Shown: piece by piece, positions 1 to 9,950 of the stretch
How the letters are laid out: every line of letters begins with the position of its first letter
Position numbering within the stretch: position 1 is the stretch's first letter
The notes under the pieces: generated by a model
Seen by the model: only the letters and a program-made list of their open reading frames with translations
Databases searched by the model: none
What the model was told of the DNA's origin: nothing
Made by a program: the position numbers and the translations under genes
Assembly: GCA_022827245.1 (NCBI GenBank)
Contig: JAJDTI010000169.1
Span: 1 to 64,000, forward strand
Direction of reading: 5' to 3'
DNA from: Pseudomonadales bacterium
Lineage (GTDB): Bacteria; Pseudomonadota; Gammaproteobacteria; Pseudomonadales; Azotimanducaceae
Length of the DNA: 64,000 bases

Positions 1-1
1 G

Positions 2-805
2 GTCATCGGGCCGCTCTCCGACCCGGTGGCGCACGGCGGCGACCCCGCGGACGCGTTCCACCTGGTCATCCCCGCCCTCGCGGGTTTCGGCTTCTCCGAC
101 AAGCCCTCGACCACCGGCTGGGGCGTCGACCGGATCGCGCAGGCCTGGACGCAGCTCATGGCGCGGCTCGGCTACGACCGCTACTTCGCCCAGGGCGGCG
201 ACTGGGGCGCCGGCATCACGGCGTCCATCGGCGCTACCGACACCGAACACTGCGCCGGTATCCACACCAACATGCCGATCGTGTTCGGCATCGACACGAA
301 GCCCGAGGACATGACCGACCTCGAGAAGGAGGCCATCCGCGCCCGCCAGTTCTACCAGGACTGGGACTCCGGCTACTCCAAGCAGCAAAGCACCCGGCCG
401 CAGACGTTGGGCTACGGGCTGGTCGACTCCCCCGCCGGTCAGGCCGCCTGGATCGTCGAGAAGTTCTACCAGTGGACGGACTGCCAAGGACACCCCGAGA
501 ACGTCCTGACCCGCGACGAACTGCTCGACAACGTGATGTTCTACTGGCTGCCCGCCACGGGCGCCTCCTCGGGGCGCATCTACTGGGAGAGCTTCGGCCG
601 CGGCAACATGGACGACATCACCGTTCCGGCCGGATGCAGCATCTTCCCGAAGGAGATCTGCAAGGCGTCGCGACGCTGGGTGGAGACGCGCATGAAGGAC
701 CTGCGGTACTTCAACGTGCTGGACAAGGGCGGTCACTTCGCCGCGTTCGAGCAGCCGGAGCTGTTCGTCGGCGAACTGCGGGCTTGCTTCCGGGCGATAC
801 GGTAG
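2..805 (+). CDS. Epoxide hydrolase family alpha/beta hydrolase (5' end missing)
   Basis: The reading frame is open from the first bases of the window, so the start lies upstream. The visible part begins VIGPLSDPVAHGG, continues into PALAGFGFSDKP and carries the nucleophile elbow GGDWG (Asp nucleophile), then ends with a GGHFAAFEQP motif supplying the likely catalytic His. This order is that of epoxide hydrolases of the EHN/microsomal type, which open epoxides to diols through an Asp-ester intermediate. About 120 N-terminal residues (the EHN lid region) are probably outside the window. The substrate cannot be read from sequence. The next gene follows after a 56-base gap in the same direction. 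Confidence 0.88.
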   Translation, partial: VIGPLSDPVAHGGDPADAFHLVIPALAGFGFSDKPSTTGWGVDRIAQAWTQLMARLGYDRYFAQGGDWGAGITASIGATDTEHCAGIHTNMPIVFGIDTKPEDMTDLEKEAIRARQFYQDWDSGYSKQQSTRPQTLGYGLVDSPAGQAAWIVEKFYQWTDCQGHPENVLTRDELLDNVMFYWLPATGASSGRIYWESFGRGNMDDITVPAGCSIFPKEICKASRRWVETRMKDLRYFNVLDKGGHFAAFEQPELFVGELRACFRAIR

Positions 806-861
806 GCTTCGTCGTGTCGGCGGCGACCCAAACGCAGCGTCGGGGGAAGAGACGCGGCCCG

Positions 862-1506
862 ATGACGCACGATCCACAGGAAGGGCAAACGCCCGGGGCG
901 CCCCGGTCGCAGGAGGCGTTCCAGGCGCTGCTGTGCGATGCGCTGCCACGCCAGGGCTGCTGGACGGACGAGGAGTATCTCTGGCTGACCGACCGAACGC
1001 GGCGACTCATCGAGTTCACGGATGGACGCTTGGAGGAGTTGCCCATGCCCACCTCGACACACCAGGCGATCCTCTCTTTCCTCAACGACCTCTTCAAGGC
1101 CCATCTCGTCCCGCTGGGCGGTGTCGTCCTGTTCTCGGCCTTGCGCCTGCGCGTCCGGCAGGGCAAGTTCCGCGAACCGGACCTGCTGTTGTTGCGGGAC
1201 CGCCTCGACCCCCGCTATCAGGATCGGTTCTGGCTTGGCGCGGACCTGGTGCTGGAGGTGGTGAGTCCGGATCGTCCGGAACGCGACCTCGTGGAAAAAC
1301 GGGCAGACTATGCGGAGGCCGACATACGCGAGTACTGGATCGTCGACCCCCGCACCGAGACGATCACCGTCCTCGTACTCGAGCACGGCGCCTACGTGGA
1401 GCACGGGGTGTTCTCCCGCGGGCAAGTGGCGACATCGCCGGACCTCGGCGATTTCCGGGCCGACGTAACGGCCGTGTTCGACGCGCCGGAGCCCGGAAGC
1501 GCCTGA
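862..1506 (+). CDS. Uma2 family (DUF820) endonuclease-like protein
   Basis: A 214-residue protein. The frame is open much further upstream, but that part overlaps the hydrolase gene and has shadow composition, so the ATG at 862 is chosen. Signature stretches are EPDLLLLRD and ADLVLEVVSPDRPERDLVEKRADYAEADIREYWIVDP, given here only in outline: the E/D-PD, E-V and K residues fit the PD-(D/E)XK fold of Uma2 proteins. These are abundant, often multicopy proteins of unclear role, with restriction-endonuclease-like topology. No partner gene is evident. It converges on the DUF5916 gene with a 35-base gap containing a hairpin. Confidence 0.85.
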   Translation: MTHDPQEGQTPGAPRSQEAFQALLCDALPRQGCWTDEEYLWLTDRTRRLIEFTDGRLEELPMPTSTHQAILSFLNDLFKAHLVPLGGVVLFSALRLRVRQGKFREPDLLLLRDRLDPRYQDRFWLGADLVLEVVSPDRPERDLVEKRADYAEADIREYWIVDPRTETITVLVLEHGAYVEHGVFSRGQVATSPDLGDFRADVTAVFDAPEPGSA

Positions 1507-1514
1507 GGATCCGC

Positions 1515-1534
1515 ACCTCCCGGAACCGGGAGGT
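1515..1534. terminator. Hairpin between convergent genes
   Basis: ACCTCCCGG, a 2-base centre AA, then CCGGGAGGT form a perfect 9-bp stem in the 35 bases between two convergent stop codons. It could end transcription from both sides. There is no T-tract, so it is a candidate only. Confidence 0.45.
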
Positions 1535-1541
1535 CGGGCGT

Positions 1542-4358
1542 TCACCCCCCGAAGCGGTAGCGCAGCTTGACGACGAGCACGTCGATCACCGGCTCGTTCA
1601 GCGCATCCTCGAAGAGCTCGCTGAAGGTAGCGTAGCCGCGGTCGGGCAGGTTGCTGCCGCGCGTGTACACCACCCACAGGTCCGACAGCGGCGCGATCTG
1701 CCATCGGTAGCGGAGCTGCGCCGTCAGCCGGCTGATGGTGAAGTCGGCGCTCGGATCGTCCGGTCCCTTGGTGTACGCGACCAGGTCGCCGTCTCGCAGG
1801 GGCACCCGGTAGGACGCCCGCTCATGTCCCCGGATGCCCGCCCACTGCATCGTCAGGCGCAACTGCTGGCGCGCGCTGATGAACAGGTCCGTCGCCATCT
1901 TCGGCTGCCAGTCCTTCGCGCGGAAGGTCGCGAACTCGCGGCCGCCCTGGTGGATCAGCCAGTTCTCGCGATAGCGGTAGAGCAGGTCGAAGTCGAAGGA
2001 GAAGCGGTCCGTCGGCTTGAAGGTGACGCCAAATCCGCCCAGGTAGTCCAGGTCGCCGAGTTCCTCCTGCTGGACTTCTGTCTGCACGCTCCAGCTCAGG
2101 ACCTTGCTCGTGTCGGTCCCGTACGCGGCCGACACCTGCAGGCGCCCGTCCTCACGGTAGGAGCCGTTGCCGCGGCTCTCGATGTCGTTCCAGCGCGGCG
2201 GGAAGTAGTTGAGCTGCGTGCGGATCTCGGAGCGGTTATGGAACATCAGGTTGTTGCTGAGGAATATCCCGGAGCGCATGACCTGCCCTTTTCCGTTCTG
2301 GAAGTAGCCGCCACGAAGCCCACCGCGCCATTGGCGGAACCGCTTCAGGCCCGACCGCGTGATCGTGCCGTTGTACCGCACGCCGCGCATGTCGTTGCGG
2401 CCCCGGAACCCCACGTCGTTCATCTCGAACGTGTCGTCGAAATAGTCCAGGCCGAACTGGTGCGAGATGCCCCGCCGTGGCACATAGCGGACGTCCGTCA
2501 GGAGCCCGTAGCCCTGTTCCTCCCCGTCCGCGCTATCGTCGATGTCGCTGTTGAGGAGCTGGACGTCCGCCTTGAGCTTGCCGCCTCCCGAGAGAAAGTG
2601 GCCGTCCACCCCGTGCACGATCGCCTGGCGCAGGGGGTGGTCCAGGACGGTCCCGATGTAGCCGACGGACCGACGGCCGTCGCCGGTGGACTCGAGCAGT
2701 CCCCGCAGGACGCCGAAGTTGCGGCCGTCGCCTTCCACGACGAAGTCCCGGCCGTCCTTCTCGCCGAGGAGTTCCGGGTCGTCCTCGATGGCGGTCAGGG
2801 CGCCGTAGCGCAGGGGCCCGGCCTGCCCCGTGGCCTTGATGGCGCCGAGCAGGTCCGTGGGTTTCGCCTGTTCGTAGCCGGGCACGCGCACGTCGTCCGG
2901 GATGTCCACCAGGCCCTTCCCCCCGATACGCCGAGTGTTCAGGACCATCGTCGGAGGACGCACGAAGGACACGGCCGTGCGCCGCGCCCCCGTCGACTGC
3001 GCACTGCCCTGGTTGTTGCTGAACGACGTGATCTGCCCGCGCGCGGTCGTCGTGAAGATCTCGCTGCCCTCCAGGAAGAACAGCCGCTTCTCCGGAAAGA
3101 AGGTCTCCCGCGCGGTGAGGTTGATGACGACGTCGTCGGACTCTACGGCGCCGAAGTCCGGGTTGACCGCGCCAGTCACCTGGAAGCCGACCGACGGGCG
3201 CCAGAAGACGTCGAGGCCGACGTTGGCCTCCTCGTCGTTGCGCGCCTGGTCGAACGTGGTCGACGCGTATGGGAACAGCGAGAGTTCCTGCCTCGGCGCC
3301 ACACCGGGGACCTTCAGCCGGCCGAAGGCCGACAGGAAACGCGCGGCCGTGAACGGCAGGGCCGGCCAGCTCCAGCGCTCGTCGATGTGGGCCACCTGCC
3401 GGTCCACCCAGATGCCCATCTCGCGATCCTCGGTGCCCGGCGGCATGCTCAGCATGGACCAGGGGAGAAACACCTCCGCGCTCCAGCCATCGGGAAGCGG
3501 GGCCGTGGCGCTCTCCCAGGGACCGTCCCACTCAACCGTGAACTCGCGTTCGGGTTCCACCTTGCCGTCCATCACCGTCCCGCCGAGGTTGATGGTGAAC
3601 CAGAAGCCGTACAGCCCCTCGCCGGAGGTGTCGAGCGTGATGCCGAAGTTGTCGCGGTTGATGTGCTCGTCCCGGGACGAGAGGCGCGCGAGGAGGGTTT
3701 CCGGCGGCTGTTCCATCCAGGCGCCGACGTAGAGGCCGCGTTCCGTGTAGAGGTATCGGACGACCGTGCGGTAACGCGGTTCCACCAGCGTGTCCGGCTG
3801 GATGACGCGCATGCCGTCGTAGCCGGGCGTCTCGGCCCATACCCCTTCGTCGAGCACGCCGTCGAGGACGATGTCGAGGTCCCGGTCCGCGTACCGGGGA
3901 ACGACGATGGCCTCGACGGGATCGGCCGTGGACCGCAGGGTGAGTCGACGCTCCGCGAGGTCCCCGGGTCCCGGCGCGTCGACCGGTCCATCCGGCTCCG
4001 CTGTCCGGGCTTCCGGGGTCGACCGCGTGTCCGCCGACGGCTCGCGCGGGGCCGGGGCTGCCGCTACGGGCGCAGGAAGGCCGTGCAGGAGCCACGCACC
4101 CGGCCAGCCACGCCGCACGGCCACGTCCCGCAGCGCGCGCGCTTCCGCTTCGGGGAGCACGGGCCCGACGACACGGTGGCGCCGGATTCCCGCGGCATCG
4201 AAGGCGACGACATCGGTCGCGATGTCCAACCCGTCGGCGACCGTCGCGGCGTGCCGTTCGGCGTACCACGCGCTCTCGAAGCTGCCGAAGACCACGCGCG
4301 ACTCGCCTTGCGCGGCCCCTGCCAGGACGAGGACGACCCCCGCCAGCAGTGCTTTCAT
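1542..4358 (-). CDS. SPOR-like/DUF5916 outer-membrane protein, copy 1
   Basis: A 938-residue secreted protein. I chose the start MKALLAGVV because it opens a clean signal peptide (to about residue 17); the nine upstream codons are Pro/Arg-rich. Residues about 19-92 (RVVFGSFESAWYAER... LPEAEARALRDVA) look like a SPOR domain, which binds denuded peptidoglycan. After a Pro/Ala linker, residues about 150-340 form a CBM9-like sandwich (DIVLDGVLDEGVW, NRDNFGITLDTSGEG). The rest contains motifs shared by DUF5916 proteins (FFPEKRLFFLEGSEIF, DDVVINLTARETF) and ends in beta-strand-rich sequence finishing [10 protein letters not shown], as expected for a barrel. Substrate unknown; DUF5916 proteins are thought to act in the outer membrane. 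A close paralogue lies at 7019-9871. Expression probably starts at the TAAGAT box 65 bases upstream. Confidence 0.85.
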   Translation of the reverse strand: MKALLAGVVLVLAGAAQGESRVVFGSFESAWYAERHAATVADGLDIATDVVAFDAAGIRRHRVVGPVLPEAEARALRDVAVRRGWPGAWLLHGLPAPVAAAPAPREPSADTRSTPEARTAEPDGPVDAPGPGDLAERRLTLRSTADPVEAIVVPRYADRDLDIVLDGVLDEGVWAETPGYDGMRVIQPDTLVEPRYRTVVRYLYTERGLYVGAWMEQPPETLLARLSSRDEHINRDNFGITLDTSGEGLYGFWFTINLGGTVMDGKVEPEREFTVEWDGPWESATAPLPDGWSAEVFLPWSMLSMPPGTEDREMGIWVDRQVAHIDERWSWPALPFTAARFLSAFGRLKVPGVAPRQELSLFPYASTTFDQARNDEEANVGLDVFWRPSVGFQVTGAVNPDFGAVESDDVVINLTARETFFPEKRLFFLEGSEIFTTTARGQITSFSNNQGSAQSTGARRTAVSFVRPPTMVLNTRRIGGKGLVDIPDDVRVPGYEQAKPTDLLGAIKATGQAGPLRYGALTAIEDDPELLGEKDGRDFVVEGDGRNFGVLRGLLESTGDGRRSVGYIGTVLDHPLRQAIVHGVDGHFLSGGGKLKADVQLLNSDIDDSADGEEQGYGLLTDVRYVPRRGISHQFGLDYFDDTFEMNDVGFRGRNDMRGVRYNGTITRSGLKRFRQWRGGLRGGYFQNGKGQVMRSGIFLSNNLMFHNRSEIRTQLNYFPPRWNDIESRGNGSYREDGRLQVSAAYGTDTSKVLSWSVQTEVQQEELGDLDYLGGFGVTFKPTDRFSFDFDLLYRYRENWLIHQGGREFATFRAKDWQPKMATDLFISARQQLRLTMQWAGIRGHERASYRVPLRDGDLVAYTKGPDDPSADFTISRLTAQLRYRWQIAPLSDLWVVYTRGSNLPDRGYATFSELFEDALNEPVIDVLVVKLRYRFGG

Positions 4359-4422
4359 GCCTTCTCCCCGCGGGCGCGGCGGCACGCCACTCCCGAAAGC
4401 ACCTCTCGAAGCGGTTCTGCCT

Positions 4423-4428
4423 ATCTTA
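4423..4428 (-). promoter_or_regulatory. Candidate -10 box (TAAGAT)
   Basis: Read on the minus strand as TAAGAT, 65 bases upstream of the DUF5916 copy 1 start. The paralogue at 7019-9871 has a TAGAAT box at nearly the same distance (61 bases). No clear -35 is visible. Confidence 0.4.
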
Positions 4429-4442
4429 CGCGGAATGTCCCG

Positions 4443-5708
4443 TCATCCGTCGCCCCAGCGAACGACGGTCGGTCCCCACGCTGGCAACGGCAGGTCGTGG
4501 AACGCGCCGGGACGGGCGACCGTGTTCGCCTTGTGTTCGAACCAGAGCTCGCGGAACCAGTCCGGGACCCTGGCGTCGCCGCATTGGCGCGCGAGTTGGT
4601 CGAGATAGGCGAACTGTCGGTCCTCCATCCGGTGGAAGTGGCGCTCGGCCACGCCCGCGCGGCGCAGGGACCGGATCTCGGCGGCATGGTCGCGGCGGCG
4701 CTCCGCCCGGTCGGGCAACGGGAACTCCCCCGCGAGCAGCCGCGCGAACCAGCGCGCCTGGCGCTGGAAGAACGGGAACGGCACGATCCGGAACGGAAGA
4801 CCCACGAACGCGAGCGTCGGGTGCTCGATGGAGACGAGCTGCCGGTAGAGCCCCCACACGCTGTTGTTGCGGACCCGGGCAAACGCCGGCGGCAGGCACG
4901 GGAAGCGGTAGTGGTAGCCCGTGCAGAAGAGGATCGCGTCCACGTCGTCGATGCGTTCTCCGTCCGCCAGGACCACCGCGCGGGGCAGTACGCGCACCAC
5001 CGGCGGACAGCGCTTGATGCGGCGGCTCTTCGCGGCCGGCTGCGTGCCGGGGAAGGCCCTCCCGCTGAAGTGGACGGTCCGCGCCACCTTCGCCAGGGCA
5101 CCCGCAAGCTCCGCGCCGGACACCGACGAGCCGAGCACCACCACGCGCATGTCCTCGAACGGTCCCGGCCGCCGGTAGTTGTGGCTGTGCAGCGCAAGAC
5201 CCTGGAAGGTCGCAAGGCCCGGCAGGTCGGGCACGAGCGGTTCGCTGAAGTGCCCGTTGCAGACGGCCACCGCGTCGAACGCCTCGCCGTCGACGTGCCA
5301 CCTCTCGCCTTCCGGTCGCACGCTCGCGACGGAGCGGCCGAAACGGATGCACGGGAACAGGTCCGTGTCCGCGGCGAAGCGCTCGAGGTACTCGAGCACC
5401 TGTGCGTGGCCCGGATAGCGCGGCCAGGCGTCGTGCCCGCCGCCGGCGCTGTCGAACGTGTAGCCCTCGAAGGCCATGAGGTCGCGCGGCAGATTGGTGC
5501 GCAGCGACGCATAGAGCGAACCGTGAATGCGCTCTTCGGGCGCCTGGCCGAGCGGGTCGCTCTCCGTGCGGTCCTCGTACACCCAGAGGCCGCCGACCCG
5601 CCCCGACTGCTCGAAGACGGTCACGTCATGCCCTGCCCGACGGCATTCCCAGGCCGTGACGAGGCCGGCTGCGCCGGCGCCGATGACGGCGACCGATCGT
5701 CCGGTCAT
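4443..5708 (-). CDS. Flavin-containing monooxygenase
   Basis: A 421-residue NAD(P)H-dependent flavoprotein. The start [10 protein letters not shown] places the FAD-binding GAGAAG motif at residues 10-15, as is usual; an upstream in-frame extension is basic and unlike the family. [11 protein letters not shown] matches the FMO identifying motif FxGxxxHxxxY, and [15 protein letters not shown] is the second, NADP-binding nucleotide fold. The FMO family oxygenates soft nucleophiles (N, S) or ketones. It lies 7 bases downstream of the MFS carrier, so both are likely co-transcribed, suggesting uptake or export of a substrate that is then oxidised. The substrate itself cannot be assigned. Confidence 0.87.
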   Translation of the reverse strand: MTGRSVAVIGAGAAGLVTAWECRRAGHDVTVFEQSGRVGGLWVYEDRTESDPLGQAPEERIHGSLYASLRTNLPRDLMAFEGYTFDSAGGGHDAWPRYPGHAQVLEYLERFAADTDLFPCIRFGRSVASVRPEGERWHVDGEAFDAVAVCNGHFSEPLVPDLPGLATFQGLALHSHNYRRPGPFEDMRVVVLGSSVSGAELAGALAKVARTVHFSGRAFPGTQPAAKSRRIKRCPPVVRVLPRAVVLADGERIDDVDAILFCTGYHYRFPCLPPAFARVRNNSVWGLYRQLVSIEHPTLAFVGLPFRIVPFPFFQRQARWFARLLAGEFPLPDRAERRRDHAAEIRSLRRAGVAERHFHRMEDRQFAYLDQLARQCGDARVPDWFRELWFEHKANTVARPGAFHDLPLPAWGPTVVRWGDG

Positions 5709-5715
5709 GGCCACG

Positions 5716-7029
5716 TCAACGCAAGGACCGAGCCGTTTCGGCATGCGGCGCCACGGCCGCATCGCCCTCCCTGCGGGGCGGCCGGATGACCAGGATGAGC
5801 CCGGCCGCCACGAAGCTCGCGACGGCCACCGCGATCAGCGCCCCGTCGTAGTTCCCGACCACGTCGTGGTACCAGGACACGGCGAGCGGCGCGCCGGCGC
5901 CGAACGCCAGGGAAAACGGCAGCGCGGCGCCGCGCACGGCGCCGAGGTAGCGCCGCCCGAAGAACGAGGCCCAGATCACCTCCTGTAACGGGATCATGCC
6001 GCCCCACCCGACACCCAGCAGGAAGAACCCCATGTACGCGCCACCGAGCGAGCCCGCGGACACGCTCATGACGATCACGCACATCGCGATGCCCGTTGTC
6101 GCGGAGCCCGCGGCAGCGAGTGGCTTCGGCTCCAGCCGGTCGATGAAATGTCCCCAGATCGGCTTTGCCAGCATGGCGGGAATCGACGCCACCACGATCA
6201 TCATGGCGCCGGTGCCCCGCCCGTAGCCGGCGTCGGTCATGTACGGCACGGTCTGCAGCAGCATCACGCCGATGTTGATGACGAACAGTCCGAACGCCAC
6301 GATCAGGAGGTAGAACGAGGCCGAACGCAACGCCTCGCGTCGCGTCATGGAGCCGCTGTAGTCCGCGGCCGCGCGCGCGGCGCGGCCGGCCGCCACGTCC
6401 GCGTCCGAGCGTCCATCCGGATGCAGGCCATGGTCCTCGGGCGAGCGTCGCATGAGGAGCGTGAACGGCAGGCCGAGCGCCAGCGACGCCAGCGCCAACG
6501 CCTCCCAGGCCGTCCGCCAGCCCCACGCGTCGATCGCCCAGACCAGCACGGGTGTCACCCCGATGCCGGCGAACGAGACCCCCATGGCCGCGAGGGCGAC
6601 GGCCCGTCCGCGCAGCTCCACGAACCACTTCGCCATGGTCACGTTCACGACGAGGTTGCCGAGCATGGCGGCGCCCGCGCTCAGGATGACGCCGTTCAGC
6701 GCGATCCAACCCCAGAGGGAGTCCACGGAGCCGAGCAGCCACAGCGAAACCGCCGTAGCGACGATGCCCGTTGTCATGAAGGGTCGCGCCCCGAAGCGGT
6801 CCACCCAGGCGCCGATGAGGAGTCCCGTCACCGCCATGACAACGCCGCCGAGCGACCGCGGGACCGTGAACTCGGCGCGCGTCCAGCCCAGTTCCTCCGT
6901 CATCGGCGTGAGGAACGGGCCCGCCGCGTAGTTCGTGACCCCCACGGCCACGAACTGGGCGACGAACGACGCGACGATCAGCCAGTAGCCGTAATACAAC
7001 CCGGCCCCGGAGCGGGCGTTATCCGCCAA
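5716..7029 (-). CDS. MFS transporter, monocarboxylate/oxalate-type
   Basis: A 437-residue polytopic membrane protein with about 12 hydrophobic segments starting [18 protein letters not shown]. Between segments 2 and 3 it has the MFS motif A-like [13 protein letters not shown]. The arrangement [17 protein letters not shown] after the first helix is typical of the monocarboxylate porter branch. The only good start is TTG at 7029, which overlaps the end of the upstream DUF5916 gene by 11 bases; a TTG at 6999 is an alternative. Tight coupling with both neighbours suggests a four-gene unit DUF5916-MFS-FMO-DUF5916 on this strand, although copy 1 has its own promoter-like box. Confidence 0.85.
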   Translation of the reverse strand: MADNARSGAGLYYGYWLIVASFVAQFVAVGVTNYAAGPFLTPMTEELGWTRAEFTVPRSLGGVVMAVTGLLIGAWVDRFGARPFMTTGIVATAVSLWLLGSVDSLWGWIALNGVILSAGAAMLGNLVVNVTMAKWFVELRGRAVALAAMGVSFAGIGVTPVLVWAIDAWGWRTAWEALALASLALGLPFTLLMRRSPEDHGLHPDGRSDADVAAGRAARAAADYSGSMTRREALRSASFYLLIVAFGLFVINIGVMLLQTVPYMTDAGYGRGTGAMMIVVASIPAMLAKPIWGHFIDRLEPKPLAAAGSATTGIAMCVIVMSVSAGSLGGAYMGFFLLGVGWGGMIPLQEVIWASFFGRRYLGAVRGAALPFSLAFGAGAPLAVSWYHDVVGNYDGALIAVAVASFVAAGLILVIRPPRREGDAAVAPHAETARSLR

Positions 7030-9871
7030 ATCGGTAGCGCAGCTTGACGACGAACATGTCGATGACCGGTTCGGTCAGCGCGTCCTCGAAGAGGTCGCCG
7101 AACGTGTCGTAGCCCCGGTCCGGCAGGTTGCTGCCGCGCGTGTACACGACGAACAGGTCCGAGAGCGGCGCGATCTCCCAGCGGTAGCGCAACTGCGCCG
7201 TCAGTTGGCTGATGGTGAAGTCGTCGCTCGGCTCGCCAGGCCCCTTCACCCTGCGCAGCAGGTCGCCGTCGCCGATCGGTACCTCGAAGAACTCGTTCTC
7301 CTCGGCGCGGATGCCCGCCCACTGCATCGTGAGGCGCAGTTGCTGGCGGGCGCTCAGGAAGTAGTCGACGGCGAGCTTGGGCTGCCAGTCCCGGGAACGG
7401 AACGTCGTGAAGTTCCGTCCCTGCTGGTGGATGAGCCAGTGCTCGCGCTGGCTGTAGATCAGGTCGAAGTCGAAGGAGAAACGGTCGGAGGGTTTCAGCG
7501 TGACGCCGAAGCCGCCCCGCTGCTCGTAGCCTTCGAGCTCCTCCTGGAACCTGCCGGCCTGCACGCTCCAGCTCAACGGCCGGCTCGAGTCCGTGCCGTA
7601 CGCCAACTGCAGTTGCAGCCGGTCGCCGGTGCGGTACGCGCCGTTGCCTCGGCTCTCGATGTCGTCCCAGCGGCTGGGGAAGAAGTTGACCTCGGCGCGG
7701 ACCTCGGAGCGGTTGTGGAACATGACGGTGTAGCGGCCGAACATGCCGTCGCGGATGATCTGTCCCGCGCCGTTCACCCAGCGCCCGTAGCTGACGTTGC
7801 TGCGCCACATGCGTATCCGTTTCATCCCGGCGCGGGACAGCCCGAGCGCGTAGCGCGCGCCCCGGATGTCGTTGCGGCCGCGAAACCCGATGTCGTTGAT
7901 GTCGATCGTGTCGTCGAAGTAGTCGAGGCCGAACTGGTGCTGGATGCCCCGGCGCGGGATGTACAGCGCATCCGCGAACGCCGCGTAGCCCCGCTCGTGC
8001 CCGTCGACCGCATCGTCGATGTCGCTGTTCAGGAGCTGCGCATCGATCTTGACCTTGCCGTTACCCGACAGGTAGTGGCCGTCTATGCCGTGCACGATGG
8101 CCTGCCGGTCGGGATGGTCGAGGATCGTGCCGATGTAGCCGACCGAACGCCGGCCGTCGCCCACCGACTCGAGCAGACCCCGCAGTACGCCGAAGGTCCG
8201 CCCCTCGCCTTCGACGATCACGTCGCGGCCGTCCCGCTGGCCGCGCAGTTCCGGATCGTCCTCGAAGGCCGAGAGCGCTCCGAAACGCAACGGTCCGGTC
8301 TGTCCGGTCAGCTTCACCGCCCCGAGCAGGTCGGTGGGCTTCGACTGCTCGTAGCCCGGCACGTCCACGCCCTCCGGAATGTCGACGAGCGCCTTGCCCC
8401 CGATGCGCCGGGTGTTCAGGACGATCGTCGGGGGCCGCACGAACGACTCCTTCGTCTGCCGGGCGCCCGCCGACGAACCGGTCGTCGTACTGCTGCGGAA
8501 CGCGGTGATCTGGCCCCGGGCGGTCGTGGTGAAAATCTCGCTGCCCTCGAGGAAGAAGAGCCGCTTCTCCGGAAAGAAGGTCTCGCGCGCAGTGAGGTTG
8601 ATCACGACATCGTCGGACTCGACCGCGCCGAAGTCGGGGTTGAGCGCCGCGGTGACCTGCAGGCCCTGGGTCGGACGCCAGAAGACGTCGACTCCCGCCT
8701 CCGCGTCCTGCTCCTCGCCGGCGAAGTCCAGGGTGGACGAGGCGTAGGGAAACAGGGTGAGTTCTCCCTTCGGGGCGACTCCGGGAACGCCCACCTTCCC
8801 GAGCGCCGACATGAACCGGGCCCCGGTGAACGGCAGCGGCGGCCAGCTCCAACGCTCGTCGACGTACGCGACCCGGCGGTCCACCCACACGCCCATGGTG
8901 CGCTCGTCGGCGCCCTCGGCCGGCATCGTCATCATGGACCACGGCAGGAAGAACTCGGTGCTCCAGCCGTCGGCGAGTTCGGCCGTGGCGCGTTCCCACG
9001 GGCCGTCCCACTCCGCGGTGTACTCGCGCTCCGGCTCCACCTTGCCGTCCATCACGGAGCCGCCGAGGTTGACCGTGAACCAGTATCCGTACAGGCCCTC
9101 GCCGGACGTGTCGAGGGTCAGGCCGAAGGAGTCCCGGTTGATGAACTCGTCCCGGGAAGAGAGGCGCGCGACCAGGGTCTCCGGGGGCTGTTCCATCCAG
9201 GCGCCCACGTACAGGCCCCGTTCGGTGTAAACGTACTTGACGACCGTTCGGTAACGCGGCGCGACCAGCGTGTCCGGCTGGATGACGCGCATGTCGTCGT
9301 ACCCCGGCGTCGCGGCCCACACGGCCTCGTCCAGCACGCCGTCGAGGACGATGTCGAGGTCGCCGTCGGCGTACCTCGGCACGGCGATGGCTGCCGCGTG
9401 ATCGCCGGTCGGACGCAGCGTCAGGGGGCGTTCTCCGAGGTCTACCGTGCGCGGCTCCCGGGCCGCCGGCACGTGCGCTTCCGTCCGCGGCCGCTCCGAG
9501 GCGACTTCCACGCGTGGCCCGACCGGCTCGGCCTCCGGGACTGGTAGCGGTTCTCCCCGGGGCACCGCGACGGCAGGGGCTGCTACGTCGAAGCCGCGCA
9601 GCAGCCACGCCCCTTCCCAGCCGCGGCGGACCGCCACGTCCCGCAGGATCCGGGCCTCCTCTTCGGGAAGCGCGGAACTGACGACGCGATGGCCACGGTA
9701 ACCGGCGGCATCGAAGCCGATCACTTCCGTGGCGATGCCGAGGGCTTCGCCGACCGCGACCGCCTGCCTCTCGGCATACCACGCGTTCTCGAAGCTGGCG
9801 AAGACGACCCGCGACTCGCCCTGCGCGGCACCGGCCACCACGAGGGCCGCCACCGCCATCAATGCTCTCAT
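7019..9871 (-). CDS. SPOR-like/DUF5916 outer-membrane protein, copy 2
   Basis: A 950-residue paralogue of the protein at 1542-4358 with the same plan: signal peptide (MRALMAVAALVVAGAAQG), SPOR-like N-terminal part (RVVFASFENAWYAER), Pro/Glu-rich linker, CBM9-like domain (DIVLDGVLDEAVWAATPGYDDMRVIQPDT) and DUF5916 barrel. Long blocks are identical between the copies, such as FFPEKRLFFLEGSEIFTTT. The linker and the periplasmic edges diverge most. The ATG at 9871 follows a short leader with a TAGAAT box at 9932. The duplication brackets the FMO and MFS genes. Role unknown; a peptidoglycan-anchored barrel for uptake or secretion is an inference from the domains. Confidence 0.85.
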   Translation of the reverse strand: MRALMAVAALVVAGAAQGESRVVFASFENAWYAERQAVAVGEALGIATEVIGFDAAGYRGHRVVSSALPEEEARILRDVAVRRGWEGAWLLRGFDVAAPAVAVPRGEPLPVPEAEPVGPRVEVASERPRTEAHVPAAREPRTVDLGERPLTLRPTGDHAAAIAVPRYADGDLDIVLDGVLDEAVWAATPGYDDMRVIQPDTLVAPRYRTVVKYVYTERGLYVGAWMEQPPETLVARLSSRDEFINRDSFGLTLDTSGEGLYGYWFTVNLGGSVMDGKVEPEREYTAEWDGPWERATAELADGWSTEFFLPWSMMTMPAEGADERTMGVWVDRRVAYVDERWSWPPLPFTGARFMSALGKVGVPGVAPKGELTLFPYASSTLDFAGEEQDAEAGVDVFWRPTQGLQVTAALNPDFGAVESDDVVINLTARETFFPEKRLFFLEGSEIFTTTARGQITAFRSSTTTGSSAGARQTKESFVRPPTIVLNTRRIGGKALVDIPEGVDVPGYEQSKPTDLLGAVKLTGQTGPLRFGALSAFEDDPELRGQRDGRDVIVEGEGRTFGVLRGLLESVGDGRRSVGYIGTILDHPDRQAIVHGIDGHYLSGNGKVKIDAQLLNSDIDDAVDGHERGYAAFADALYIPRRGIQHQFGLDYFDDTIDINDIGFRGRNDIRGARYALGLSRAGMKRIRMWRSNVSYGRWVNGAGQIIRDGMFGRYTVMFHNRSEVRAEVNFFPSRWDDIESRGNGAYRTGDRLQLQLAYGTDSSRPLSWSVQAGRFQEELEGYEQRGGFGVTLKPSDRFSFDFDLIYSQREHWLIHQQGRNFTTFRSRDWQPKLAVDYFLSARQQLRLTMQWAGIRAEENEFFEVPIGDGDLLRRVKGPGEPSDDFTISQLTAQLRYRWEIAPLSDLFVVYTRGSNLPDRGYDTFGDLFEDALTEPVIDMFVVKLRYRFGG

Positions 9872-9931
9872 GCAACTCCATTGCGAGGAGCCGTCACGCT
9901 CCCCGGCTGAGGGATCAACGCGGAATCGCGT

Positions 9932-9937
9932 ATTCTA
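9932..9937 (-). promoter_or_regulatory. Candidate -10 box (TAGAAT)
   Basis: Minus-strand TAGAAT, 61 bases upstream of DUF5916 copy 2. The same hexamer recurs before several other genes in the window at short distances. It lies in the 79-base gap shared with the divergent phosphotransferase gene. Confidence 0.45.
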
Positions 9938-9950
9938 CGCCGATACGTCC

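Noticed and set aside
933-5789. A 1618-codon open frame on the plus strand across the DUF5916 and FMO genes
   Set aside because: It is antisense to two clear genes, is Arg/Pro/Ala-rich without a domain, and such frames are expected in DNA of this GC content.
7205-9547. A 780-codon plus-strand frame opposite DUF5916 copy 2
   Set aside because: It is an antisense shadow; the minus-strand protein has family motifs and a signal peptide.
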